Shown here: piece after piece, positions 24,015 to 36,600 of the stretch
How the letters are laid out: the number at the start of each line of letters is the position of its first letter
Numbering within the stretch: the first letter of the stretch is position 1
From: Ophiosphaerella korrae
Taxonomy: Eukaryota; Ascomycota; Dothideomycetes; Pleosporales; Phaeosphaeriaceae
DNA: 64,000 nt
Reading direction: 5' to 3'
Assembly: GCA_028456385.1 (NCBI GenBank)
Contig: JALNQF010000009.1
Span: forward strand, 310,001 to 374,000
Made by a program: the position numbers and the translations under genes
Notes under the pieces: model-generated
Database searches by the model: none
What the model saw: only the letters and a program-made list of their open reading frames with translations
What the model was told of the DNA's origin: nothing

Positions 24015-25860
24015 ATGAAGGACAACACTGTATCCGAAAATGTATGCATCCCATTCTGATTTGCTATCTCGACTTACATTTCCTAGGAACGGCATCAGAT
24101 CGAAAATGAGTTGCACACGGAGATCCTGCCCGGCACAGAGATCATGGCTGATGTGGGTGATCACCACTTTGTCAAAGGTGCGCATCGCGAGGTGCTCGTC
24201 CCGCAGCCTAGCGACGACCCAAATGACCCATTAAACTGGAGTACTGGGTACAAGATTGCGTGTATAACGGCCGCATCCATGGTGACATTCACCCAAGGCT
24301 TTGGGCCACTTGCCCTAGCACCCATGTTCCCCGCCTTGATGGAAGCATTCAAGACAGATCTAGCAGGTGCAGTGCAATTCACTGGTGTGTGTATTCTGGT
24401 TTTGGGGTTCAGCAATTTCATCTGGTATGGCATTGTCGATTATATTATAGATATACAATACTAATAATGCAAAACAGGGTTCCAATCAGTTCGTCCTTTG
24501 GTCGAAGACCAGTTTATTTGCTCTCGCAACTCGTCAACTTTGGAACTTCTATCTGGCGCGCCAAGGCCAACACCTACGGCTCCTTCATGGGCGCTTGCAT
24601 TGTCAACGGCATAGGTGCCGGTCCTGCAGAGACGATCATGCCCGAAGTCATTGCTGACATCTTTTTCCTTCATGATCGTGGGAAGTGGAACACATTGTAC
24701 TGGGTTGTATACATGGGCTCGCTGATGGTTGGACCCATCATCTCAGGCGCCATGACCGGCACAGTTGGATGGCGCAACTTCTGGTGGCTGAATACGGCAA
24801 TTCTGGGTCTCTCTTTCCTCATGGTTGTCTTCATGTTCCCTGAAACACGGTTCCAGCGCGGCCTGCCCAACAACGAGAGCAACGCGTCAGGAAGCTCTTT
24901 AGAAGAGAAGACACAAGCCAAATTGGCAGAAAATAGCGAAGCCACGGCTGAGGATGCTAACAAGATCGATCATGTTCCAACTGCCGCCGACGCCCTGCCA
25001 AATGCAGAGATCATTGCCACCGAAACCGCAGCTCGTGATCCAAATCTCGGCCGCGGCAAACCAGCTAAATGGCAATGGCGCGTCCTCCAACCCAACGCAC
25101 ACCCGTTCCGCAGCATTTTTCTCGACCTCTGGACGCCATGGAAGCTCTTTGCTTTCCCCATTGTTGAATTCGCATCCTTTGTTGTATCTTGGTCCTGCAG
25201 TTCCTTCCTCACCATCAACCTCACACAATCCCAGGTTCTCGCCATGCCACCATACAATTTTACCCCGATATCCGTTGGGTTCACCAATTTCGCCATCATG
25301 GTTGGCGCTTTCATTGGACTTTTTACTGCAGGCCCGCTGAGTGACTGGGTCTCTGCACGATCAACGAGGCGCAACCGGGGCATTCGAGAGCCAGAGATGA
25401 GATTGCCCGCTATGATTCCCTACGTCATCATCATGTTCTTGGGCAACATTGTGGTTTCAGTCGGATACGAGCGGAAGTGGCCTTGGGAAGCCATTGTGGT
25501 TATTGGCTTCGCGTGCGCCGGTATCCAAGTCGCTGCTATTCCCGGCATAGTGAGCACGTATGCCATTGACTCTTACAAGCCTGTTGCAGGGAGTCTAATG
25601 GTGGCCGTCACTGTCAACAAGAACCTGTGGGGCTACGGATTAGGAAAGTTCATTACGCCATGGACAATGCAGGATGGGTAAGTGATAATTCTAGAGTATA
25701 GGACAACACACTAACAGCAATCAGTTTCATTGCACCCATCATGACCAACGCCTGTCTCATCCTACTCTGGTGCCTCTTCGGGATTCTCTTCTGGTGGAAA
25801 GGCAAAACGTTCCGTCGCTGGACTAGAAACTCCAGTGTTCATCGCCAGGGTTCTTTGTAA
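24015..25860 (+). CDS. major facilitator superfamily transporter (DHA-type, 12 helices)
   Basis: Four exons: 24015-24041, 24087-24424, 24478-25677, 25725-25860; introns 45, 53 and 47 nt, all GT-AG, with an ACTAATAA branch site in the second. All phases join to 566 residues. After a polar N-terminus comes PSDDPNDPLNWSTGYK, the signature of fungal DHA-type MFS proteins just before helix 1. Motif A appears as FGRRPVYLLSQL (about 135-147), and the transporter continues with NGIGAGPAETIMPEVIADIF and GTVGWRNFWWLN. A central cytosolic loop of about 90 residues (EEKTQAKLAENSEATAEDAN and on) splits the two six-helix halves. It should be a proton-driven exporter or importer of small molecules; the substrate is unknown. 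The tiny 9-codon first exon is inferred from splice signals. Confidence 0.88.
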
Positions 25861-26574
25861 ACTGCATAATTATCAAAGCAGTCCCCGTTCAGCTTTTTCC
25901 ACCGTTCAACTAAACCACAACTTACTCTTTTACATGATTAGGGCAAATACATTTCACATCACCACAACAGTTACCTAAGTAGGGTAGCATGAAGTGTGAT
26001 TTTGCACCAATCGTAGCATCAAATTGGTGTAATCTCAGTAATGCTATTCGTGATAACTTTTGTTTACGCCATTGGGATCCAACTCGACGTGACAATACCC
26101 TGGAACAGCGCCAGATATACACCATAGTTAATGTAACATTGAACTACTTAACTAGAAATCTCAATCACCCCTGCCTTATCTGTGATTATCTAGAAAAGAT
26201 TACAATGGATAACCCAAGTCTTGTTAGGCTACTATATCTGCAGTGGTCAATTTCCTAGTTTTCCGGTCGCTTGAGACACGATGAGATAAAATACTTGAAG
26301 AGTGGTCTTATCCTGTAAGGATGCATTGTGTGCGATGGCTTTCGATGTTATATTTATAGTACTGTGTGATGGGAACGGGTTAGAGACGGCGTTGGACTGA
26401 GATGATAAAATAAACAGAGGCAATAGGTGATTGCTATTTGAGAGTCCTTGTCGACCTCTACCCAGGGCAGTATCGGCATAATCTCCACATTGCAGGCGTA
26501 CCAGAATTTAGTGACAGACCCGATATTGCGTAAGTTGGATTCTATCTCAGTGCTTTAATCTCAAATGCATTCAT
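25861..26574. other. intergenic region
   Basis: About 0.7 kb between the 3' ends of two convergent genes. No RNA gene, repeat or domain-bearing frame was seen. Confidence 0.5.
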
Positions 26575-27645
26575 TCATTCATCCATGTCCACATCCTCTC
26601 TCTCCTTCCTTTTCGCCGTCCTAATGATAGGATCCTTTAGTTTATTTCCCCAGTCTGGCCGCCTAACATCATCTGCAATCCACTCATTCTCATCGCCCCT
26701 TCCCTCAAGCTCCGAATATTCCATCACATCCATGTCTTCCAATTTCGAATTATGCCGTCTCAACCACTGCCATTGCAAAATCACTTGACTCGTCATCATC
26801 AGCAGCGTCGCATCGCTCCACGCCGCAATCGTCTCATCATCCAGCAGCAAACTCATGTCCAACCCCGTAACATGATGCTTCATCCGGTCATGCACCGCCT
26901 TGGTCGTCCACCCCGCCCCCGGCGCCGCAATCAACGTCGTAATCACATTCGGCATAAACGCTCTCCGCCCTCCTTCTTCTTCCCCTCCTCCTCCTCCTCC
27001 TCCTCCCCCCCACGCCCCCCCTCCACCTCCCGGCACCACCGTCTCCGGCACCCCGCTCGCCACCCAAACCCCATGCGCACGCCCATCCAGCTTCCACTCC
27101 CGCAACATGTCATACCGCAGCACCAGCCGCATCGACAGCTGCTTCCGCTTCTCGTACAGCTTCGCCAGCGCATCGCGGTTCTCCGCAACTTGTTCAGGCA
27201 ATAGCGTGCGCGTTACAAGCACCAGCACGTCTTCCACCAGCACGCGGCCTATCACGCGCGACCCCGCGGAAAGATACAAGTTGCGTAGTAGCTCGGGCCA
27301 CTTTGTCTGGAAATCTGGCGGAGCCAGTAATGTGTTGCGGATGCGGTGCGTGAAAGGTAGTTGGGTGCCCCAGGCGAGGATGGCGTCGAGGCTGGCGTCG
27401 AGGGTGCCGGTGAAGGGGCGGGGCACGGTGGGTGGAAGTGAGTATGCTGCGGGCAGATTGATTGCTTGGGGAGTTTGCTGGGGCGTTGGAAAGCTTTCCA
27501 ATTCTGGTATGTCGGTGGTGGTGGCGGCGCGGGTGATGCGCGAGCGGGTGGAGCGGGCGGGGGCATCTGAGGGATCGGGTGTGGGTGTTTCGACGGTGGA
27601 GGAGCAGGCGCGGCTGATGGCTCGGGGAGTTGCGCGTCTTCGCAT
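26575..27645 (-). CDS. hypothetical protein, 356 residues
   Basis: Single exon from the ATG at 27645. The first ~80 residues are Pro/Thr/Arg-rich and disordered. Residues ~85-210 look folded and mostly helical (LDASLDAILAWGTQLPFTHR, LRNLYLSAGSRVIGRVLVED, KLYEKRKQLSMRLVLRYDML). A glycine run followed by acidic residues (about 222-246; coded by CTC/CCC repeats on plus) interrupts it. A second folded block follows (FMPNVITTLIAAPGAG, LDDETIAAWSDATLLMMTSQ). The tail ends in a bipartite basic patch, TAKRKEREDVDMDE. A nuclear or cytosolic location is likely. No family recognised; strong antisense frames over this GC-rich gene are shadows. Confidence 0.7.
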   Translation of the reverse strand: MRRRATPRAISRACSSTVETPTPDPSDAPARSTRSRITRAATTTDIPELESFPTPQQTPQAINLPAAYSLPPTVPRPFTGTLDASLDAILAWGTQLPFTHRIRNTLLAPPDFQTKWPELLRNLYLSAGSRVIGRVLVEDVLVLVTRTLLPEQVAENRDALAKLYEKRKQLSMRLVLRYDMLREWKLDGRAHGVWVASGVPETVVPGGGGGAWGGGGGGGGGEEEGGRRAFMPNVITTLIAAPGAGWTTKAVHDRMKHHVTGLDMSLLLDDETIAAWSDATLLMMTSQVILQWQWLRRHNSKLEDMDVMEYSELEGRGDENEWIADDVRRPDWGNKLKDPIIRTAKRKEREDVDMDE

Positions 27646-28309
27646 TGTGGTTTGTTGCTCTGGGTGTTGATTTGGTTGTGGTAGGGGCGTGTTTGGCTAG
27701 GAGGTGAGTTTGGGACTTGTGGGAGGGAACTGAGTTTAAAAGTTTCGCGCGGCCCATGGTGAATGAATGTTGGGAGACGCATTAGGAGTAGCAGATACGT
27801 ACCTTTCTTTTTTTTTTTTTATCGTGATGATAGTTTTCGTAATGGAAAAGCGCAGGTAGGTGAGTATCAGTGAATGTGTGTAGACGCCTAGGCGTGTGAA
27901 CATGCTACACTCACTCCAAGAGCTAAAGTCAAACGGTCGATCCATGTATTTGATTTTTAGTCTGAGTCGAAGATCGCCAATGACTGATTGTTCACACGGT
28001 TTTGTTTCACCGAAAATAAAACAAAGGGTGGTGAAGGTCTTTCAGTGAGTGATATCAAAATCACTGTGCATTGAACAAACTCCGCTCCCCGGTCAACTGA
28101 ATTTACCTAAGACGCAGTAGTCAAAGGCTCATTAGAATATCTAGGATTATTTTTTCTTACTAGTCATTGGAATAGCAGGGGTAGCCTAGGGTTCCTATTT
28201 GAATAATTTTGTAGCATACAACATATTGTATATAACTAGTAGTGACGAGAGGATAGGGAATATATCGCTTTTTCGTTTACCGACGCCCGAGTGCCAATCT
28301 CGAATTACC

Positions 28310-28342
<33 letters not shown>

Positions 28343-28781
28343 TATTGAAAAGTAACAATATTAGGTTTGTGGTTGAGAAGGGCATCATTCAGAACGTCGC
28401 AGAGTACAAGGTCGAAAATAACATGTATATGCTGCTCAACCCTAAAGTGTGAGTGCCACTGGTTATTATTATCAGATTCCCAAGTGTGCTCCATTTTTCG
28501 ACAAAATATGGACAACTTCAAATCTCAAATTTCAGTTCTTCATGTATGCAAACTAAACGCTTCCAAAACATCAGCAACAAGAATGCGCTTACATTAATAT
28601 CATAACACCAAAGCCCAAACATGCCGTAATTAGATGGGTCATGAACATGTTTGAGACAAATCGTGTCTCCTCCCAAGATGAGCAAACATATATACACCCA
28701 CACATATGCACATGCGGCTTTGGGTCCGCGTTTAATATCCACTCGCCATACATAGATACAATTTCCAACAGTATTTCGCTT
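27646..28781. other. intergenic region with homopolymer tracts
   Basis: About 1.1 kb. It includes a run of 12-13 T near 27808-27820 and a 28-A tract at 28310-28337. No coding region or RNA gene was recognised. One TTATCAGAT GATA-type motif lies near 28468-28476. Confidence 0.55.
28310..28337. repeat. A28 homopolymer tract
   Basis: 28 consecutive A, by far the longest homopolymer seen here. It could be a simple microsatellite or the poly(A) tail of an inserted retroposed copy; no recognisable reverse-transcribed gene precedes it. Confidence 0.9.
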
Positions 28782-31700
28782 CTACGAAACATTGGCATTG
28801 TTTGTGCTGACAGTTCTCTTCCATCCGCCCCAATTCCAGCCTCCAGCTGTGGGCGTGGTGTCTCTCTTCTCTACGACAATACTGGGCGAAGGCGTTGGTG
28901 ATTTAGGCGTTGGGCTTGTCGCTGTTCCACTCATAACGCGCTTCATCGTTTCGAATTTTGCGCGAAGTTCTTCCAGTTCAGACTTGGCAACCGCTTCTGC
29001 TGTTTTTGCGTTGACAAGTTCGAGAAGAAGTGCCTCGTTATCAGCGGGCGCGTTGTTGTCAGTTGCAAGGACTTGTTGTGTGGCAAGAGATGACGAGCGT
29101 TTGCTAAAAATGGTGGTAGGTGCTTGGGCTGCCTTTTGTGATGGCGTTCGACCAAGCCGAAGCTCGCGTAGGCCGCCCGAGATACTGTCTGCTGTCGTTG
29201 ACCGTGACAACGTAGGAGGTGTGTCTGGCGAATCGGGTTGGCTCCACGAACCGACAGCCGAGTTCTTGCGAGCGTTTTGTCGCAGCTCCTGAATCGTCTT
29301 CTCATGCCTCTGGTTCTGATTGTAGCTCTCTTGCAGCCTGTGTCTGGTATCTTTCAGTGCATCACGCGCACTTTGCAATTCTGCGTCACGGTCATTTAGG
29401 TCCCGGGCTAATGAATGCGCACGCAAAGTCTCGGAAGCTAGCTGTTCCTTTACTCTCGACAGGTTGTCGCGTAACATCTCCTTGGTCTCAAACATGGATG
29501 ATGCGCGGTTGTTCATCTGCTCATATGGAAAGCGGGTCTCTAATGTGGTGACGAGCTCGGCTGCTTCCTCTGGGAGTGCTACAGGCGCTGACTCTTCGTA
29601 TGGTGGCACCACGGTCGCTGATGTGATGGTTGTCCTTCGCCTTGATTGTCTCGTGGAGGGTGCAGCAAGGGTCGACGTCTTCTTTCGGATCTTGTCAACC
29701 ACTGTCCTTACAACACGATAATCTTCCTTTCGGTCCTCCTGTTGTCTCTGTAAAGCGTTCTCCATCTCGCTGTTTTGTCGCTGAAGTTGGCCGACAGACA
29801 TAAGCAGCTGCTCGATCTGGTAGTGCAGATCTCGATCTTTTGCAGAGTGTCCCATGGCAACAGAACCGTGGCCTGATTTCAGCGAAAAGGCGTCTGCACT
29901 TGACCCTCGGGACATGTCGGTCAAGGCTGTGCTTTGTGTTGTGGCTGAGGCGTCTGACTCGGTGGAGTTGAGTGTAGATGCGAGGCTTTGCTTAGAAGCC
30001 GAGCGTCTGAGAAAGCTGACAGGCCGTGATGGGGCAGACAGGCCTGGGCTCAGGGCCACCGACTTGGTGGATGAGTTGGAGGGGCTGAACAGGCGGCCGA
30101 GGAATGACATGGCGGATTTCTGCACTTGCTGTTTGGATGAGTCCTTCTCCTGCGACTCCTTGTATTGCTGCTCCAAACTCTGAAGCCTCTCGCGAGTCAC
30201 GTCGTTTGTGAAACTGACAAAGTCATGCACCAATTCATCGGCCGAGCCCGCATTGCGCCCATATGGATCCCACAGTTGGCGTCCTAGTAGCAGTTGCATG
30301 ACATCTTCAAACTCGGTGAGTGATAGCAGCTTCTGCTCGTTCCTCTTCATCAGGGCAAGCGCGACACGCATAATAGTCTCGGAAGCGCCCTCGGCGAATA
30401 GTACGTCATAGATGCGAAATAGCATGGGCAAGGGGCAGGTGACGGCAAAGAACGAGAGGAACCATTGCGAGAGATATGCAGATTCGATTTCCAAGTCATC
30501 AAGGTGCTTGGCGACTGCGGGCATGTGCTGGGCGAGGAGGTGCTGGAACTGGAAGATGCGAAGGTGGAGGCCGGAGAGATCAGGAAGGAAGCAGGATCGG
30601 AGGTCGTAGTCTTCCATGAGTCTGACCAGCACGCAAAAGGCCTCCTTGTCGCCCATCTGCATGAGCAAGGGGCCGACTAGGAAGCCTAGACCTTGGCAGT
30701 AGCCAATCTTGTGGTCATACAGGCTAAAGCACTTCAAGACACGGCCGAGCATCTTTTGGCCCTCGCCGTCGGAGTCCTTGAACATCTCGACGCCGGGGAA
30801 GCTCCTGCCGAGGTCCTTGTTGATGGTGTTTTCATAGGGACTGGACTCGCCGCACAGGGCGTCGTACTGGTCCTCGATCATCTTCTCGCGCGAGCCCGAG
30901 GCGCTCTGCCAGACGACGCCGCGCAGGGGCGGGGGGATGCCGCCGCGAATCTTGTTGAGACACAGGGTGGGCAGGCGCTGGACGGTCTGGGGGTAGTCGC
31001 GCACGAGGGCGGCCCAGAACTCGAGCTCCGTCATAGGCGGCGGCGAGGGCAGCTGCGAGAGGCGCATCTGGGAGGCGTCGTCGGCCTGGACGAGGCGCTT
31101 GAGCTGGTTGAACGAGGGCGGGCGCGACTGGCTGCGGGCGCGGGCCGCCTTCATGGTGGCCTTGGAGTCGGATAGCAGGGCGTTGTTTTCCTGCTCGAGG
31201 CGGGCGAGGAGGAGGGCCATGGCCTGGGGGGTGTTAGACCACATATGTGTGGGGAGAGAGGAAGGTGGATATAGGAAAGAATGTCCGTACCTTGCCACCG
31301 CCGTCGCCCTCGGGCTCCTGCTCCTCCTTCTTCTCCAGCTCGGCCCAGTCGACCGGCTCGCTCTTGCTTGAGCCATCGCTCCTCCTGCGCGCGGCTGTGG
31401 GTGACTGGGGCGATTGGGGAGACTGGGGCGACTGGGGCGACCGAGGCGACTGAGGCGGCTGGGATGACTGGCTGTCACACCTTCCAAAGGCCTTGAGGAT
31501 CTCATTCGAGCTGGGCCGCGACGAGTCTCTGCGCTCCTCGACAATGATGCTGGGCGTGCCTTCCTCGTCTCTGCTTGTGCCTGCCTCGGACAGGGGCACA
31601 GTCACCATCGAGTCTGTTGGGAGTGGGGCGCTGTCGACGTGTGTTCGGGGCGACCGCGCGACCGTCTCGTCATGGCTGGCCGTGACTGTGACTGCGTGTG

Positions 31701-31794
31701 TGACTGTGTGTGTGTCTGCGTCTGTGGTGGTGGTTGGGGTTGTCGTGCTTTCTTTCTGGGGGTCCATGGTCGTGCTCTTCGTCCCGTCCGTCAT
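28782..31794 (-). CDS. TBC-domain Rab GTPase-activating protein (Gyp5-like)
   Basis: Two exons, 31794-31291 and 31223-28782, with a 67-nt intron (GTACGG...CCCCCCAG); 981 residues. The start is the ATG at 31794, as the frame above it lacks an ATG. The N-terminus (1-160) is disordered, Thr- and Ser/Pro-rich, with a repeated SPQ tripeptide. The TBC domain spans about 258-465: GIPPPLRGVVWQ at its start, the arginine finger Arg308 in the IxxDxxR motif (INKDLGR), and the glutamine finger Gln345 in GYCQG. The C-terminal half has a Ser-rich linker and a long coiled coil (about 560-860, for example QIEQLLMSVGQLQRQNSEME). This is the order of the yeast Gyp5/Gyl1 group, which accelerates GTP hydrolysis by Ypt1/Sec4-type Rabs in ER-Golgi and exocytic traffic. 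Both catalytic residues are present, so it should be active. Confidence 0.9.
31400..31456. repeat. 9-bp tandem repeat encoding Ser-Pro-Gln units
   Basis: About six GGGGCGACT-like units inside the first exon of the TBC gene, coding a variable number of SPQ tripeptides in a disordered region. Likely length-polymorphic between strains. Confidence 0.75.
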
Positions 31795-33649
31795 GCTGGC
31801 TGTGGTTGTGGCGTGCACATGTGCTGGTGACGTGCAGCCGGCCTGTTACTGGATGGAGGAGGCGGTTTTCCTCTGCCGCGGCCGTTGGCCTGGTGCAGTG
31901 GTTCCCGTTTCAAAAGCGTTGGACCTCGAACGTTTTATCGACGGGGGTCAGGGACTCGGGCGCATCAGCATGTAGGAACTGTACAGCTGCAGCCCGCCGT
32001 GCATGTGACTGATATCTATAAGAACTTGCTGGTCGTGTAGAAAGATGGCGAGGCGAGGCTGCAGGAGGGCACAGGGCGCGGATAAAGAGCAATTCTTAGC
32101 TGGTCTGGATAAGGGGTGGGTGGGAGCATGAGGAGGCCCCCCCGGCCCTTAGTCCATCGCGAAAGGCTAAAGCCGTCGACTGCTTGGCTACATTAAAATT
32201 ACCCCAAGCACCCTTTACCGCGCCGCATGTCTAATCTGCTGCCGCGACTCTGCATTGCTACCGCCATTGCCATCGCTGGTCAATTACAGCCATCCTGCTG
32301 TCCCTTTCTCTCGTCATTGCCATTGCCATCGCTGATCAAGCGCAGTCATCCGTCCTCGGCCTGCACCTGCCAAGGTAAACATGGAAAATGGCAGGAGCGG
32401 TGAACCCTGGTTCCCACGCCACGTGACGTCCAGGCCCTGATTGGTCGACTAGTCTTACCGCCATAAGAGTGGTGCCATCTGGCCCGTCCCGACAACTTCT
32501 CAACCGACTGGGGTCGCCTTGTCTACTGCCTAACGCATCTTGTGCCTGGTTTTTTCCTGTCAATCCTACCTGTATCTAGACTACTACCTACTACGGGGGC
32601 CATGTCCCGAAGAAATCCCTGTCCTCCCAGCGCTGACTGCCGCGGCTGCCAAGCCTATACCATTTCATAGTCGTTGTCGTACAGACGAACTAGTATCCAT
32701 AGTCAACGAGCACAAAATTTTGACCATGAATCCCCGGTGGAGCCGAGATACAGTTGCTCACTCTTTACTTTAGCAGCATACACTAATACAATCAACAGTC
32801 TGGGCAATTCAAGAATGTATCCTGCCACCAAATGATCCATCTACAACCAGTCTACCACAACAGCTTATCAACGCAGCGCAAAACACACACACATTAGTCA
32901 AGTCTTCCTTGGAACTTCACCTCAAAACTAGGAATCATTCACAAGCGGACAGATCCGTCTCATATGGGACACCATCACAGCTGACCAATCTCCCAGAGTC
33001 GCATTCCAGCGCCTCGCTGTCTGTCGAGGCCAAAGCATCTTCACGACCTTCGACAGCCTTCTAGGAACCCGGCAACGAGATTGTGTGCTTGAATGGGTTC
33101 CATTCGCTGCTTATTATGCGGCCGAGAAAGGGTCATTACAGTGTTGTAGGAGGCGCGAGTTTATTAAGACTTGTGGGCCAGAAAATCTTAGATGATTAGG
33201 ACAACAAGGGCCTTTTGACAAATGCGACATTTCGAGAATTCGGCACGAATTATGGACTAGTAGGCTTTTGATGTAGGGTATGTTGGAGGGCCAATAGAAC
33301 GGGTAGGAAGTGTTGGTCCGGTTTGGTTTTCAGCTCTTCTGCGGGGTGGGTTCAGCTGCGCTTCTTTGCGGTTGACGGTTGACCTAGAGGCGTTACCTTA
33401 ACCTTCCCCACCTTTTACGCGGCCATCGCTGCGCTTTCATTGGCACTTCCAAGTTTACACATGCATGCAAGCATGTCAACTGATAGTTACTCATGCAAAG
33501 CTCAAACGTAGAACTGATAAATCATAACCAGAGGCACTACTCCGCCGAATAAATCATTTCAACGGCTTCCCATCAACATCTCCCTACCTTGATATATGTT
33601 GCCATGACGCACTAACATATTTGCTCCCATCATTCGAAAGCGAGCCGAC
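31795..33649. other. intergenic region between divergent TBC and HET genes
   Basis: About 1.85 kb. It contains an imperfect duplication around GCCATTGCCATCGCTG (near 32263-32300 and 32318-32355). A stop-free plus frame runs from about 32760 to 33063 without an ATG (ends SVEAKASSRPSTAF); it could be an unseen exon but has no donor/acceptor partner I trust. Promoters of both genes should lie here. Confidence 0.5.
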
Positions 33650-36600
33650 ATGGGCAATGCAAACTCAAGACGGGGATTCACCCAACCCCTGCTGGATGCT
33701 GCATCCTCTCAGCTGCGGCGGACGCGGATTTGGACCAAATTCGAAGCACTCATTGAAAAGTTCAAGAATGTGGTTGGTTTAGGTACTTGCATCGAATGCT
33801 TGATTTCTATTTCTGCGACAATTGATACTGTGCGGTAATAGGCCAGAAACGCATAACTGCGGGTGTGTCGCAGACTGGGGATTTGTCTGCAGCACAAGAG
33901 CCTACTGGCACTCTTGATCACCCGATACAGCCCGGTGTGTCAGATCTTGCAATATACTGAGGTACAGACTGACTAAATGCTGATTGTTTAGATGCTTTTG
34001 ACGCAGATCAACCGGTCACCGACGACCCAAATAGTACTAGCCAGGAACCTGATCCTCAAGAGATCTCGGAAGCAGAAGCTCCAAACGAAACCAGCAATGG
34101 CGACTCAGAGGAAACAAGTTCTTCAATAGCATCCGAGGTACTTGAAACTTCGGAGTCGAATAATGCTCATACAACTGAAGATGAGGCTATTCCTGACGAT
34201 GATGGAATGCATGATATCGAACAAAACGCATCAACAGACGATATAGTAGTAAAGAACATGGTTGATGCTATCGAACGGGGAATCCCTGATTTACCAGTGG
34301 AAAAGCCAGTAACAGAACAGTCTAATTTGTCAGGTTTGGCTACCGAAGCTCCTCAAAAAGCCGTGTCACACAGTGATACTACTACAAAGAGGGATGATGA
34401 CTCTTCAAAGACTGAAGCTCCATCTTCTCCCAACGTTCCACCACCGCCACCTCCAAAAATCACCGAGGAGGAAGACTCTGGAGATGATGACAATCAAGCC
34501 ATTGAGCATGTCTTCTCGTCGTTAATGGTAGCATTGCCACAACCTCAAGATTCTAGACAGACTACGGAAATTGAATTTCGCCGACCCACCTCCAGCAAAC
34601 TCGAAAGCAAGGCTGTTCAGGCCAAAGCTACAGTCAAGCCCAATAGCTCAGATACAGAACACAAATCACCAGCTCCAAGTCAAACGTCGCCTGAGCCAAA
34701 GGAAGAGGAAGCTATCCAAGTCAATTACCGCAAATGGGCTCGAGAATTATATATGAACTTGTCCCTCGATCGGACCTCACTCCGCCTAGTTGGGATTCTG
34801 CCCGGCACACCTGACGAAGATATCTCAGTCATCATGGATGTCCATTCTCTAAGAGCGGCGGCCAGACAATACGAGGCACTGTCCTATGTATGGGGCCCAC
34901 CAGAACCAGCAAGGGACATCTTTGTCAATAAAATAAAAGTTCCCGTCAACCCAAACCTCTACGACGCGCTTCTCTCGCTCAGACAACGCGACTCTGCGAG
35001 ATGTATCTGGATCGACGCCATCTGTCTCAATCAGAAGAGCGACGGTGAAAAGTCAAAAGAGGTCCTGAAGATGAGCCGGATATACAGCCTAGCGAAAACG
35101 GTCGTTGTTTTTCTGGGAGCTCCAAAGCCAGACACTCATACTTCCATTGATAGCCTTATCAAGTTTCTCAATAGGGATGATGATGATGGCCAAGCGGCTG
35201 AATGTTATGCTAAAGAGGGATTGGATGGCCTACTTAAGATCTGTAAAGAGAATCAGACAGATGTGCATAGTGTGTGCAAGGGATTTATCGAAGCTTGTCT
35301 TCAGCCATGGTGGGGCCGTATTTGGACGCTAGTAAGCTGTACTTTTCATATGATTGACTAAAGCCTTTTCGCTAACAAGGCTTCCAACAGCAAGAGTTCT
35401 ACCTCGCCGAAGAGGAGCCAATATGGTACTGGGGGAGTGTGCATGCCAGCAATGCTTCCTTCAAGCGAGACTTCAGTCTCTTGACGAGCCTGTTGATGGA
35501 TTTGGCTACTGACAAACATGGCGGCGAAAGTACCCAATTGGATTTGACGACAAAGATAGCTAAGCCTATAAGCGCTTTCAAGGCCGATGTTGAGCGAGCT
35601 TCAGCTTTGATATTGCATCGCTACAAAACGCACGGATATGACACTCCTCGACGACTGTATCGCGAGTTGACTGCGAGTGCTTCGAACCCACGCGACTTCG
35701 TTTACGGGCTCCGCGCCATATTCGATCCCACATTCGGAAAGGTCTTCGTGCCGGACTATCAGATTCGTACCGAACTTCTTTTCGCTTGTCTGACTATATT
35801 CCTGATCCAATTCGAATGTTGGGGTGATGTTTTGTGGTGGTATCCATCCCGTTATGCAGCCGGGCAAGGGCGTTTCCCCTCTTGGCTCCCGGATTTTACT
35901 AAACACGTGGTGCCACACGAGCTTGATATACAGCCACTCGATCAAGTTTCGTCGGAAATCCTGGGGCCAAAATTGGCAGTGAGGAATCACCGCCTTATTG
36001 CTGAAGGCTACGTCTTGGACAAAGTGTATGCTCACCGCCACGTCAACAAAGACAACTACCAGAAGATCTTTGAAGAACTCTGGCAGTTTGATCACTGCAT
36101 AAACCATAATTATGAGTGCCATGTGTACTTCGAAAATGGTTCCGAGGATGAGGACCCGTGGATGAAAACATTTCTTGAAATGTATGGGGCATGGTACGCT
36201 AAATTGACTCATTTCAATTCCGCTTTCAGAGGTTCGCTCCTACAGTCGACAATAAAGACAGAAGATGGCGAGAAGCTTCCGCAGCAAATCTCCGAATGCT
36301 CGCCTTGTTGGGATATACTGCAATGGGCCGCACTAAGGACTGATGTTCCTGGGCTGCTAGAGGCACTAGAACAGGACATTGATTATACCCAGCCAGGCTG
36401 TCTTGAGAACATCTTCAGTCTCAGAATGGGAGGTGTGTTCAGGAAAGCGCTCGCTAACTTCTTTATCGGGGCGTGCATCTACGACTGGGGTCACCTCTCT
36501 ATCTGGTTACGACAATTCCCAACCGCAAAGCAGTGGGCGAGCTGGAACAACTCATATTGGCTTGGGATTCAAAATTCCCAGTTAGGAGACACAGAAAACC

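Noticed and set aside
26900..27670. 256-aa plus-strand open frame and 187/176-aa minus frames across the gene at 26575-27645
   Set aside because: They overlay the GC-rich coding sequence in other frames, are Pro/Arg/Ser-biased as shadows usually are, and have no splice signals or domains.
30693..31175. 160-aa plus-strand open frame opposite the TBC gene
   Set aside because: Antisense shadow of the GC-rich TBC domain exon; composition follows the complementary codons.
32760..33063. Stop-free plus frame of about 100 codons without ATG
   Set aside because: No start codon or reliable donor/acceptor partner; such lengths arise by chance. Transcript evidence would be needed.
33235..33247. GAATTCGGCACGA, matching a commonly used cDNA-cloning adaptor
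   Set aside because: About 13 bases match, but the flanks are ordinary sequence and the next base differs from the adaptor. Most likely chance; vector screening of the read data would settle it.
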